Below, piece by piece: positions 7,232-14,695 of a DNA stretch of 20,809 nucleotides (position 1 is the first letter of the stretch; the number at the start of each line of letters is the position of its first letter). Where the stretch lies: positions 1 through 20,809 of the forward strand of contig CAZJUJ010000048.1 of NCBI GenBank assembly GCA_964549135.1, read 5' to 3'. A program made the translations under genes and the position numbers. The notes beneath the pieces are model-generated. The model made no database searches, was not told the origin of the DNA, and saw only the letters and a program-made list of their open reading frames with translations. Source of the stretch: RUG563 sp964549135 (lineage in GTDB: Bacteria; Bacillota; Clostridia; Christensenellales; Aristaeellaceae).

Positions 7232-8197
7232 TCAGAAAAGCGTGCTTTCCGGATCGATCCTTTTTACGATGGCGTTGGTGCCAAGGATACAGACAAAGCC
7301 CACGGCGCTCTGCAAAAAGCCGGCGGCCGAACTCATGCCCATATTCTTGGTATTGGCATAGGCGCGGTAGACATAGGTATCGATTACCTGAGTAACCGGA
7401 TACAGCGTGCCGGAATTCTGCGGCACATTATAGAACAGGCCGAAATCCGAATTGAAAATCTTGCCCACGTTCATAATTAGCAGGATGATGATCATGGTGC
7501 GGATGCAGGGCAGCGTCACATGCCAGATCTGCTGCGTCTTGGTGGCGCCGTCCACCGCGGCGGCCTCATAAAGGGTGGTATCGATGCCGGTGATGGCCGC
7601 CAGATACAGCACCGCCGAATAGCCCACATTCTTCCATAGGTTGGCGAGGGTCAGAATCAGCGGCCAATAGGTAAGATCATGATAGAAATTGGTAGCCTTG
7701 TGGCCCAGGCTCTTCTGCAGGGTGGGAATCATGCCGCTGGTGGGATCCAGAAAGGCCAGCACGAAATAGCTGGCCACCACCCAGCTGAGAAAATACGGGA
7801 AGAACATCAGCGTCTGATATGTCTTCGCCGCCAGCCTGGAGCTTAATTCGCTCATCATAATGGCAAAGGAGAGGGAAATGATCAGCCCCAGAATGATCCA
7901 GAGGATGTTATAGCCCAGCGTATTGCGGATCATGACCAGGGTATCCGGCGAATTGAGAAACTCAAAATTCTTAAGCCCCACCCATTTGCTCTGGATGATA
8001 TTATTCCAGAAGGTGTTGGGCTTATAGGCGCGGTAATTCTTAAAGGAAATCACAATGCCGAACATCGGCAGATACCGCAGGAGCAGCAGCCATATCGCCC
8101 CGGGCAGCACCATGGTCAGCATCAGCAGATTTTTCTTTTTCGATGCGCCCCGGATGGATGCGTGCTTCCTCTTCCCCGCGCTCTTGAGAGCAGACAT
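7232..8197 (-). CDS. ABC sugar transporter permease, LplB (CUT1 family)
   Basis: The 321-residue protein has a Lys/Arg-rich N-terminus of about 25 residues and then six predicted membrane helices, starting with LLMLTMVLPGAIWLLLL. The EAA loop is EAAAVDGATKTQQIWHVTLP. The region PMFGIVISFKNYRAYKP after helix 1 and FKIF-like periplasmic parts (GKIFNSDFGLFYNVP) are typical of LplB/YteP proteins. It forms a heterodimeric channel with the LplC homologue. The start is fixed by AAAGGAGG 7 nt upstream. It is the first gene of the operon. The DNA directly before its ribosome site consists of three 27-bp repeats that probably regulate it. Confidence 0.95.
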   Translation of the reverse strand: MSALKSAGKRKHASIRGASKKKNLLMLTMVLPGAIWLLLLRYLPMFGIVISFKNYRAYKPNTFWNNIIQSKWVGLKNFEFLNSPDTLVMIRNTLGYNILWIILGLIISLSFAIMMSELSSRLAAKTYQTLMFFPYFLSWVVASYFVLAFLDPTSGMIPTLQKSLGHKATNFYHDLTYWPLILTLANLWKNVGYSAVLYLAAITGIDTTLYEAAAVDGATKTQQIWHVTLPCIRTMIIILLIMNVGKIFNSDFGLFYNVPQNSGTLYPVTQVIDTYVYRAYANTKNMGMSSAAGFLQSAVGFVCILGTNAIVKRIDPESTLF

Positions 8198-8212
8198 GGC
8201 GTTTCCTCCTTT

Positions 8213-8293
8213 GCAGTGCCTGGCATGATATGCTTTGCTGCAGTGCGCAGCATGGTATGCTTTGCTGCAGTACTTAGCATAATACGCTTAATC
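8213..8293 (-). repeat. Three 27-bp tandem repeats, probable operator of the sugar operon
   Basis: Three head-to-tail 27-bp units (8213-8239, 8240-8266, 8267-8293) each begin GCAGT and contain a palindrome: GCATGATATGC (8223-8233), GCATGGTATGC (8250-8260) and the imperfect GCATAATACGC (8277-8287). Units 1 and 2 are most alike; unit 3 has diverged. They end immediately before the AAAGGAGG ribosome site of the LplB gene. On the minus strand the third palindrome contains TATTAT, which could act as a -10. Regularly spaced palindromes at this place suggest regulator binding or RNA hairpins that affect translation. No regulator gene lies in the window. Confidence 0.6.
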
Positions 8294-8384
8294 TTATACT
8301 ATTATTCTATCCGCACCGCCGCTTTTTTTCATTGATCAAACTTGCGCTTTTTTGTCCCGGCTTGGTCAGCTTGCCCGGGAGAAC

Positions 8385-8903
8385 GCCGGGGGAGGGGAGA
8401 TATTTTTGCGGGAGGATGCTTTTGCGTCAAAAGCACCCTCCCGAAAACCCGGGAGAAGGAACGGGATTTTTGCGGGAGGAGACTTTTGCGTCAAAAGTCC
8501 CCTCCCGCACCCTCCCGAAAACCACCTCTGGATGTTTCGTGGAGAAGTGGAACTAAGTTGAATGCCAGTGAAGCAAAAGAGCGGTGGTTGGCTTGCCTAA
8601 GAATCCGCCTTGCGGAAACCGGGTTTGGATGGTTCACGGAAGGATATAACAAAGCTGAATGCCGGTGCAGCAAAGAAAACAAACAATAGGAAATAAAACA
8701 GCAATGCCCTCGCCAAGCGTGAAGACATTGCCGTTGTTTTATCTGTTGTTTTTCTTCTTTTGCTGCTCTGGCATTCAATTTGGCAGGATTCATCCATGTT
8801 TCATCCAGAGCCGGTTTTCGGGAGGGCGCGGGAGGGTGCTTTTGACGCAAAAGCATCCTCCCGCAAATATTATCCCCCGTTTCCCCGTCCCCTCGTTTCC
8901 CCG
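8385..8903. repeat. Composite near-palindromic repeat element A (non-coding)
   Basis: This stretch between RNase J and the sugar operon holds no believable gene. From left: a G-rich tract (about 8388-8399), an outer hairpin (8410-8442, GGGAGG/CCTCCC arms around CTTTTG-CGT-CAAAAG), an inner hairpin of the same kind (8471-8509), a CTCTGGATGTTTC segment and a segment TTGAATGCCAGTGAAGC (8558-8574). A diverged second copy follows (8590-8680), then a central hairpin (ATAAAACA..GCAATG at 8693-8706 against CATTG..TTTTAT at 8726-8742). Then comes the same unit inverted: TGGCATTCAATTTGGC near 8769-8784, GTTTCATCCAGAG, hairpin 8828-8864 and a C-rich tract ending 5 nt before the RNase J stop codon. A second copy lies at 15169-15704. 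Likely a MITE-like or 3'-UTR element; no target duplication was seen. Confidence 0.8.
8874..8902 (-). other. Potential G-quadruplex tract after the RNase J gene
   Basis: On the minus strand four runs of at least four G (complement of C runs at 8899-8902, 8889-8892, 8883-8886 and 8874-8878) are separated by 2-6 nt. It starts 5 nt after the RNase J stop codon, so the mRNA 3' end would carry it. It is the outer edge of repeat element A. Folding is inferred from the run pattern only. Confidence 0.5.
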
Positions 8904-8907
8904 TTTC

Positions 8908-10572
8908 TCAGCCCAGGTCGACGATGATAGGCAGGATCATGGGGTTGCGTTTGATTTTTTCGTAGATAAAGCGATGGAGTTCATCCTTAATCCGGTTTTT
9001 GATACTGGGCCAATCGCTGCCCTCGATGCGGCCATAGGAAGCGATAATAGCGCGCACCACTTCCCGGGTAGATTCGATAATATCCTCATTTTCGCGGACA
9101 TAGACAAAGCCGCGGGAGATCACATCGGGGCCGGAAACCAGCACGCCGTTGGTGCGATCAAAGGCCATGGCCACAATGATCAGGCCATCCTGGGAGAGAT
9201 GCTTGCGATCCCGCAGCACCACATTGCCCACATCGCCGATGCCCAGGCCATCCACCAGCACCTCGCCGGTGGGCACGGTGCCCGCGATAGCCAGGGAATC
9301 CCGGCTCATTTCGATGACCTGCCCGGCGGCGGGCAGCACGATATTCTGCCGGTTCATGCCCAGGGTTTCCGCCAGTTCGGCATGCTGCCAGAGCATGCGG
9401 TATTCGCCATGGATGGGGATGAAATATTTGGGGCGCACCAGGGTGTGCATCAGCTTGATTTCCTCCTGGCAGGCATGGCCGGAAACATGCACCTCGGCCA
9501 TGGCCTCATAGATCACCTCTGCCCCGCAGCGATAGAGCTGATTGATCACCCGGGAAACGAATTTTTCATTGCCGGGGATGGGCGTGGCGGAAATGATGAC
9601 CTTATCGCTGGGCTTGATCTGCAGCTTCCGATGCTCGGAAAAGGCCATGCGGGTCAGGCCGCTCATGGGCTCGCCCTGGCTGCCGGTGGTCAGGATCAGC
9701 AATTCGTCATCCCGGTAATTATCCAGATCATCCACCTCCAGCAGGCAATCCTCGGGGATGGATAATTCGCCCAGCTGCATGGCCACGCGGCTGACGGAAA
9801 TCATGCTGCGGCCAATAAAGCAGACCTTGCGGCCAAAGCGGATGGCGCTGTCAATCACCTGCTGCAGACGATTGATATTGCTGGCGAACATGGCCACGAT
9901 CACCCGGCCGGCGGCATTGCGGAACTGATTGACGAAGGTTTCGCCGATCTTGCGCTCGCTCATGGTATAGCCGGGGCGCTCAATATTGGTGCTTTCGCAC
10001 ATCAGCGCCAGCACCCCCGCATCGCCCACGGCGGCCAGGGTGCTAAGATCGGTTACCTCGCCATCCACGGGGGTGAAATCAATCTTGAAATCCCCCGAAT
10101 GCACCACCGTGCCCGCCGGGCAGGTGATGGCCAGGGCGCAGGCGCCGGAAATGGAATGATTCACCTTGATGAATTTGACCGTGAACTGACCGATCTTCAC
10201 TTCATCCCGGGGCATGATGGCATTGAAGGGAATGCCGCTGACCCGATGCTCTCTCAGCTTCAGGTCAATCAGCGCCAGGGTCAGCCGCGTGCCCCAGATG
10301 GGGGCGGGCACCTCGCGCAGGATATAGGGGGTGGCGCCGATATGGTCTTCATGCCCATGGGTGAAGACATAGCCGCGCACCCGATTCTTATTGGCGGCCA
10401 GATAAGATGCATCCGGGATCACCAGATCGATCCCCAGCATATCCTCCTTGGGGAAAATGGAGCCGCAATCCACCACCAGAATATCGTCCTCATATTCGAA
10501 GGCGGTCATATTTTTACCGATTTCATCCACGCCACCCAGGGGGATGATCCGCAGTTTGGGAGCCTGAGCCAT
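8908..10572 (-). CDS. rnj: Ribonuclease J
   Basis: The 554-residue protein is full length for RNase J (about 555). It has the metallo-beta-lactamase/beta-CASP fold: LGGVDEIGKN near the start, the zinc motif HGHEDH at 72-77, HSGDFKID in the middle of the lactamase domain, a beta-CASP insert with ILTTGSQGEP, HVSGHACQEE and IPIHGEYRM near the junction, and a C-terminal domain with HRFIYEKIKRNPMILPII. It degrades and matures RNA from 5' ends and also cuts internally, in the cytoplasm. The ATG at 10572 has AAGGAGG upstream; an in-frame ATG at 10611 lies before that site and is rejected. Only one RNase J is visible, so J1 or J2 cannot be assigned. The stop codon directly abuts the G-rich edge of repeat A. 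Confidence 0.96.
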   Translation of the reverse strand: MAQAPKLRIIPLGGVDEIGKNMTAFEYEDDILVVDCGSIFPKEDMLGIDLVIPDASYLAANKNRVRGYVFTHGHEDHIGATPYILREVPAPIWGTRLTLALIDLKLREHRVSGIPFNAIMPRDEVKIGQFTVKFIKVNHSISGACALAITCPAGTVVHSGDFKIDFTPVDGEVTDLSTLAAVGDAGVLALMCESTNIERPGYTMSERKIGETFVNQFRNAAGRVIVAMFASNINRLQQVIDSAIRFGRKVCFIGRSMISVSRVAMQLGELSIPEDCLLEVDDLDNYRDDELLILTTGSQGEPMSGLTRMAFSEHRKLQIKPSDKVIISATPIPGNEKFVSRVINQLYRCGAEVIYEAMAEVHVSGHACQEEIKLMHTLVRPKYFIPIHGEYRMLWQHAELAETLGMNRQNIVLPAAGQVIEMSRDSLAIAGTVPTGEVLVDGLGIGDVGNVVLRDRKHLSQDGLIIVAMAFDRTNGVLVSGPDVISRGFVYVRENEDIIESTREVVRAIIASYGRIEGSDWPSIKNRIKDELHRFIYEKIKRNPMILPIIVDLG

Positions 10573-10709
10573 AAAATCCTCCTTCCACAGCCGTCTGGAA
10601 TAACAAGCCATTGCACAAATAAAACGATTGTGCCATCGTATTGGAATCTTTATTATAATCGGTATCTGTCCTGCGATCCGAAACTAATAACCATCACCAA
10701 TCTTTGAGT

Positions 10710-10718
10710 ATTATATCA
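10710..10718 (-). promoter_or_regulatory. Probable RNase J promoter (extended -10)
   Basis: TGATATAAT on the minus strand is a full extended -10 (TGn-TATAAT), about 140 nt before the RNase J start. No good -35 is seen (TGGTAA at 17 nt). A second TATAAT at 10657-10652 lacks both a -35 and the TGn extension. The long leader between these sites and the ribosome site could hold regulation, but I see no clear structure. Confidence 0.45.
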
Positions 10719-10732
10719 TAAACCCGGGCAAA

Positions 10733-10870
10733 TTACCAGCATAATTTTCTGACAAAATCCAGAACCCGTTCTCTGTCAATATAAATAAATTGCACAAACA
10801 ATGGATTGATTCCGGCCGTTTCAGCCATGAGGATGGCATGAACGGCTTTCTGCATGGAAAGAAATGACAT
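10733..10870 (-). other. 45-codon frame in the rnj/dipeptidase gap, probably a remnant
   Basis: The gap 10573-10990 has divergent promoters and one short minus-strand frame from ATG 10870 to TAA 10733. It encodes 45 residues with a protein-like pattern (MAETAGINPLFVQFIYI, then DRERVLDFVRKL). No ribosome site precedes either ATG, and the DNA is AT-richer than its neighbours. It may be the decayed tail of a lost gene. Otherwise I see nothing in this gap. Confidence 0.2.
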
Positions 10871-10906
10871 GACGCGGGATGCAAAAAAGTTTACGGATGG
10901 GCAGGA

Positions 10907-10935
10907 TTGTCCTGCCCCTGCCCATGTGGTATAAT
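10907..10935 (+). promoter_or_regulatory. Promoter of the six-gene operon
   Basis: TTGTCC (10907-10912), 17 nt, then TATAAT (10930-10935) preceded by TGG, giving an extended -10. It lies about 50 nt before the dipeptidase start. The hexamer is embedded in CAGGATTGTCCTG, a short palindrome (10902-10914) that could be an operator. Confidence 0.8.
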
Positions 10936-10990
10936 AGCTAAAGCCCGGGATGGCCCAGGCGTGCCTGAAGGATATAAGGAGGGAATGCCT

Positions 10991-11893
10991 ATGATTCTTT
11001 GCGATACTCATGCCGATACCCTGTACCGGCGCGCCCTGCATCCCGAGGAAGGGCTGGATGTGACCATGGAGGGCCTGAAAAGGGGCGGCGTTACCGTGCA
11101 GACCATGGCGCTCTATGTGGGCGGCAGCCCGAAAACGGCGGATATCCGCGCCGCGCTTGACCGCATGATTGCCGAAATTCCCCATCTGGAGCAGGAGGGC
11201 CTGCGGCAGCTCTGCGATTATCGGGATGCCAGGGAGGGGGAAAACGCCTATGTGCTTTCCGTGGAGGGCTGCGATGCCCTGGACGGCGATCTTTCCCTGC
11301 TGGAGGGCTGGCGGCGGATGGGCGTGCGCATGGCGGCGCTGACCTGGAATTATGAAAACTGCGTGGCCACCCCGGCCAAAATCGATGATGATTCGCCCCT
11401 CAAGCCCTTTGGCCGGGAGGCGGCCCGGGAAATGCAGCGGCTGGGCATTGCGGCGGATACCTCCCATCTGAATATCCGGGGCTTTTATGATCTGCTGGAG
11501 ATGGGGCTCAGGCCCCTGGCCTCCCATTCCTGCTGCCGCGCCCTTTGCAATCACAAGCGGAATCTGAGCGATCAGCAGCTTCGGGATCTTTTCCGGGCCG
11601 GCGGCTATGTGGGCGTGAATTTCTATCCCTATTTCCTTAAAGAGGATGGCCGGGCGGCGATCAAGGATGTATGCGATCATGTGCTGCACATGATGGCGCT
11701 GGGCGGAGAGGATTATATCGGCTTCGGTTCCGATTTTGACGGGATTGAGGTAAAGCCCGGGGGGCTGGCCGGCCCGGCGGATTTTCCCGCCCTGATCCGG
11801 GCGCTGGAGGCCCGGGGCCTGACCCGGGAGCAGACCGAAAAAATCTGCGGAAAAAATCTGCTGGCCTATTATGACCGCATCGATCCGCGCTGA
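10991..11893 (+). CDS. Membrane-dipeptidase family (M19) metallopeptidase
   Basis: The protein has 300 residues from the ATG at 10991, chosen because AAGGAGGG sits 8 nt upstream; an ATG at 10985 is too close to it. M19 dipeptidases are binuclear-zinc TIM-barrel enzymes that hydrolyse dipeptides, including L-D and dehydro-dipeptides. The expected zinc ligands are present: His7 and Asp9 (DTHAD), Glu92 (VEGCD), His159 (DTSH) and His179 (ASHS). GFGSDFDG near 244-251 is the conserved C-terminal strand. There is no signal peptide or lipid anchor, so despite the family name the protein should be cytoplasmic. It opens a six-gene operon; the next gene follows after 14 nt. The real substrate may be a cell-wall or amino-acid dipeptide. 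Confidence 0.93.
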   Translation: MILCDTHADTLYRRALHPEEGLDVTMEGLKRGGVTVQTMALYVGGSPKTADIRAALDRMIAEIPHLEQEGLRQLCDYRDAREGENAYVLSVEGCDALDGDLSLLEGWRRMGVRMAALTWNYENCVATPAKIDDDSPLKPFGREAAREMQRLGIAADTSHLNIRGFYDLLEMGLRPLASHSCCRALCNHKRNLSDQQLRDLFRAGGYVGVNFYPYFLKEDGRAAIKDVCDHVLHMMALGGEDYIGFGSDFDGIEVKPGGLAGPADFPALIRALEARGLTREQTEKICGKNLLAYYDRIDPR

Positions 11894-11907
11894 AGGGAGA
11901 AAAGACA

Positions 11908-12591
11908 ATGATCGGGATTATCGGCGCCATGGAAAAGGAAATCAATCTGCTGCGGGAAAAAATGGAGCAGATGAGCGAGCAAAAAATCGGCGTTACCCGC
12001 TTTTATCAGGGGAAATTATGGGGCAAGGATATCTGCCTGGCCCTCTGCGGCATCGGCAAAATCCATGCCGCCCTCTGCGCCCAGGCCATGATTCTGCATT
12101 TTTCTCCCGATTGCATCATCAATATCGGGGTGGCCGGGGCGCTGGATGCGCGCCTGGATATCGGCGATGTGGTCATCGGCGCATACGGCGTGCAGCACGA
12201 TGTGGATACCACGGCCTTTGGCGATCCGCTGGGCTGCATCCCGGAAATCAACCTGGTGGAATTGCCCTGCGATGCGCAATTGATCAGGGCCATGGAGGCC
12301 GCCGCCGGGGAGCAGGGGCTTGCCCATCTGACGGCGGGCATTGCCACCGGGGATCAGTTCATTTCCGCCCTGGAAAAAAAGCAGCATCTGGCCCGGCATT
12401 TCGGGGCCGCCGCCTGCGATATGGAGGGCGCGGCCATCGCCCAGGTCTGCGTGGAAATGCAGGTGCCCTACGGGGCCTACCGCGCCATTTCCGATACCCT
12501 GTGCGGCAACGAAAAGGAATATTCGGAAAATGCGGCGCGGGCGGCGGAAAGCTCCCAGCGGCTGCTGGAGGCATTCCTGCATAAGCTCTGA
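11908..12591 (+). CDS. mtnN: 5'-methylthioadenosine/S-adenosylhomocysteine nucleosidase
   Basis: The 227-residue protein begins MIGIIGAMEKEI, the standard start of this family. It cleaves adenine from S-adenosylhomocysteine and methylthioadenosine, by-products of methyl transfer and polyamine synthesis, in the cytoplasm. Catalytic residues align with the E. coli enzyme at a constant offset of one: Glu11, Glu173 in DMEGAAIAQV and Asp196 in RAISDT. INIGVAGAL near 71-79 is the phosphorylase-fold signature. The start has AAGGGAG upstream and lies 14 nt after the dipeptidase stop. Two methyltransferase genes occur in the window (rlmH in this operon, tlyA further on). Both would release the S-adenosylhomocysteine that this enzyme clears. 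Confidence 0.96.
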   Translation: MIGIIGAMEKEINLLREKMEQMSEQKIGVTRFYQGKLWGKDICLALCGIGKIHAALCAQAMILHFSPDCIINIGVAGALDARLDIGDVVIGAYGVQHDVDTTAFGDPLGCIPEINLVELPCDAQLIRAMEAAAGEQGLAHLTAGIATGDQFISALEKKQHLARHFGAAACDMEGAAIAQVCVEMQVPYGAYRAISDTLCGNEKEYSENAARAAESSQRLLEAFLHKL

Positions 12592-12608
12592 TCGGGAGGA
12601 AAATGACC

Positions 12609-13070
12609 ATGGATAAATGGGATATTCGCTTTATGGAAATGGCGCGGCTGGTGTCCTCCTGGTCCAGCTGCTTTACCCCGGGCCGGGCCATTGGCGCGGT
12701 GATCATGAAGGATAAGCGGATCATGACCACCGGCTATAACGGCGCGCCTGCGGGCATGAAAACCTGCCGGGAGCGGGGAGAATGCCTGCGCCGCAAGATG
12801 GGCATTGAAAGCGGCACCCGGGCGGAAATCTGCTATGCCGCCCATGCGGAGCAAAACGCCATTCTGCAGGCCGCCAAGCTGGGCGTGAGCATCGATGGGG
12901 CCACGCTCTACTGCACCCATCAGCCATGCTCGGTCTGCGCCAAGATGATTGTCAATGCAGGCATCCGCCGGGTGGTCTATGAGCAGGGCTATCCCGATGC
13001 CTTTTCCATTGAGATTTTTGAGGAGGCGGGGGTGCGGCTGGAAAAATTCGCCCCGGCACCCGAGGAATAA
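12609..13070 (+). CDS. comEB: dCMP deaminase, ComEB family
   Basis: The protein has 153 residues from the ATG at 12609, where GGAGG lies 9 nt upstream; the in-frame ATG at 12603 would be only 3 nt from it. It belongs to the zinc cytidine/deoxycytidylate deaminases: His79-Ala-Glu81 (HAEQNA) and Pro106-Cys107-x-x-Cys110 (PCSVC) form the zinc site and proton shuttle. GYNGAPAG near 42-49 is typical of dCMP deaminases. The enzyme turns dCMP into dUMP for thymidylate synthesis. In Bacillus the homologue is named ComEB after its place in a competence operon, but no comEA or comEC gene is next to it here. The 17-nt gap to the upstream gene supports co-transcription. Confidence 0.92.
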   Translation: MDKWDIRFMEMARLVSSWSSCFTPGRAIGAVIMKDKRIMTTGYNGAPAGMKTCRERGECLRRKMGIESGTRAEICYAAHAEQNAILQAAKLGVSIDGATLYCTHQPCSVCAKMIVNAGIRRVVYEQGYPDAFSIEIFEEAGVRLEKFAPAPEE

Positions 13071-13092
13071 ATACATTGGAGGAAAAACGAAA

Positions 13093-14046
13093 ATGAAAAA
13101 ATGGCTGGGCCTCATGCTGGCTCTTTGCATGCTTTTTTCCTGCGCGCCCCTTGCCCTGGCGGAGGAGCCCGCGCCCATTCCCGTCCTGACGGAGGAGGAA
13201 ATCACCCCGACCCCCAAGGGCATTCATCATTATATGCTCATCTGCATGGATTCCTGGGCCACCGATCCCAAGAATCTGGGGCATACGGACGGGCTGATTC
13301 TGGTTTCCGTGGATGAATACGCCCGCCGCGTAATGCTGACCAGCTTTATCCGGGATATGCTGATTCTGCGGCCCGACGGAAAATTCGGGCGCATCAACAA
13401 TATCGCCGGCTATTTCGGGGCCAATCAGGATGGCATCGACGCGCTGATTACCACCATCAATACCCATTTCAATCTGCAGATTGAGGATTATATCGTGGTG
13501 GATTTCCAGCAGGTGCAGAATATCATTGACGCCGTGGGCGGCGTGGATATTACCATTACCGCCCGGGAGGCCCAGTATCTGCGCAATTATTCCATTTCCC
13601 GCTCCTCCACCACCCCCGAGCTTTCCGGGGCGGGCACCTATCATTTTTCCGGGCATGCGGCGGTGATTTACATGCGCATCCGCAAGGTGGCCAATATCGA
13701 GGGCGAAACCCAGGATGTGGGCCGCACCCGCCGGGCGCGCACCGTGCTGACCTCCATTGCCGACAGCCTCAAGGATATCAGCTATGAGGATGCGGCCAGG
13801 CTATTGGATGTGGTCATTGAAAATACCATCTTTACCAGCATGAGCGCCAATGATATGCTTTCCGCTCTGGATCTGGCCATGGAATTAAAGGGCGTGGAAA
13901 TCGAGCAGATCCGCATGCCCATCGACGGCACCTATGTTTCCATGCCGGTGGCGGGCATGGCCACCCAGCAGATCGATTGGCTGGCCAATCGCGAGGCGCT
14001 GCATACCTTCCTGCTGGATAGCTTTGTGGTGGTCGAGGAGGAATGA
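13093..14046 (+). CDS. LytR-CpsA-Psr (LCP) family envelope protein
   Basis: The protein has 317 residues from ATG 13093, with TTGGAGG 9-10 nt upstream. It starts with a signal sequence (MKKWLGLMLALCMLFSCAPL) that could be cleaved after ALA at 21-23; LFSC at 14-17 is a poor lipobox. The LCP domain is clear: TDGLILVSVD at about 65-74, SFIRD with Arg87-Asp88, RINNIAGYFG, a VDFQQVQNIIDAVGGVDI block at 136-153, and YMRIRK followed by Asp208 and a GRTRRART block with Arg211, Arg213 and Arg214. LCP enzymes move teichoic acid or other glycan chains from lipid carriers onto peptidoglycan outside the membrane. Most have a membrane anchor; here the anchor may be removed. It overlaps functionally with no neighbour but sits inside the operon. 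Confidence 0.92.
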   Translation: MKKWLGLMLALCMLFSCAPLALAEEPAPIPVLTEEEITPTPKGIHHYMLICMDSWATDPKNLGHTDGLILVSVDEYARRVMLTSFIRDMLILRPDGKFGRINNIAGYFGANQDGIDALITTINTHFNLQIEDYIVVDFQQVQNIIDAVGGVDITITAREAQYLRNYSISRSSTTPELSGAGTYHFSGHAAVIYMRIRKVANIEGETQDVGRTRRARTVLTSIADSLKDISYEDAARLLDVVIENTIFTSMSANDMLSALDLAMELKGVEIEQIRMPIDGTYVSMPVAGMATQQIDWLANREALHTFLLDSFVVVEEE

Positions 14047-14050
14047 AGCC

Positions 14051-14695
14051 ATGGTGAAGGCCGTGATTTTTGATATGGATGGCCTGCTTGTGGACAGCGA
14101 GCGCGTGGGGCTGGAGGTGCTGCGCGAATGCGGGGAAAGGCAGGGCGTGGCGCTGCGAAGGGAGGATATCCTGAAAACCCTGGGCGCTACCTACGCCTAT
14201 TCTACCCAGCTTTACGCCAGCCTGTATCCGCAGCTTGATGCCCGGCAACTATTCATCGATTTTGCCAAGGCCATGCAGAAGCAGGCGGAGGCGGGCAGAA
14301 TTCCCCTTAAAAAAGGGGCGCTGGAACTGCTGCGCGCCTTGGAGGAAAGAAGCATCCCCCGGGCGGTGGCTTCCTCAAGCCCCGCCTCCTCGGTTAAATT
14401 GTATCTTGGCAAGGCGGGGGTGCTTGATTATTTTCAGGCGCTGGTGACGGGCGATCTGGGCCTTCCCTCCAAGCCGGAGCCCGATATGTTTCTCGCCGCC
14501 GCCCGGGCCCTTTCCGTTTCGCCCGGGGATTGTCTGGTGCTGGAGGATTCCTTTAACGGCGTGCGGGCAGGGCGCGGCGCGGGCATGCGCGTGGGCATGG
14601 TGCCCGATATTCTGCCCTACCGGGAAGAGCTTCAGCCCTTCTGCGATGCCGTGCTGCCCGATCTTGCAGCGGTGATCCCGCTGCTGGATGCATGA
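14051..14695 (+). CDS. HAD-family hydrolase, beta-phosphoglucomutase-like
   Basis: The 214-residue protein has the haloacid dehalogenase core. Motif I is FDMDGLLVDSE with nucleophile Asp8 and acid Asp10, followed by a helical cap of about 70 residues, motif II ASSSPASS, motif III Lys in GLPSKPEPDMF, and motif IV VLEDSFNG. This set is shared by subfamily IA phosphatases and phosphosugar mutases. Activity is on small phosphorylated metabolites; the substrate cannot be read. The ATG at 14051 has AGGAGG 9 nt upstream inside the end of the LCP gene (4 nt between stop and start). Its own stop overlaps the start of rlmH by 4 nt, so translation is likely coupled. Confidence 0.92.
   Translation: MVKAVIFDMDGLLVDSERVGLEVLRECGERQGVALRREDILKTLGATYAYSTQLYASLYPQLDARQLFIDFAKAMQKQAEAGRIPLKKGALELLRALEERSIPRAVASSSPASSVKLYLGKAGVLDYFQALVTGDLGLPSKPEPDMFLAAARALSVSPGDCLVLEDSFNGVRAGRGAGMRVGMVPDILPYREELQPFCDAVLPDLAAVIPLLDA

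Noticed and set aside
8213..8293. CRISPR array
   Set aside because: The 27-bp units are head to tail without unique spacers, and no cas gene is present.
8342..8856. Short frames on both strands inside repeat element A
   Set aside because: They run through the inverted repeats, encode repeated Pro/Lys/Gln-rich strings, lack ribosome sites, and similar strings appear on both strands because the DNA is palindromic.
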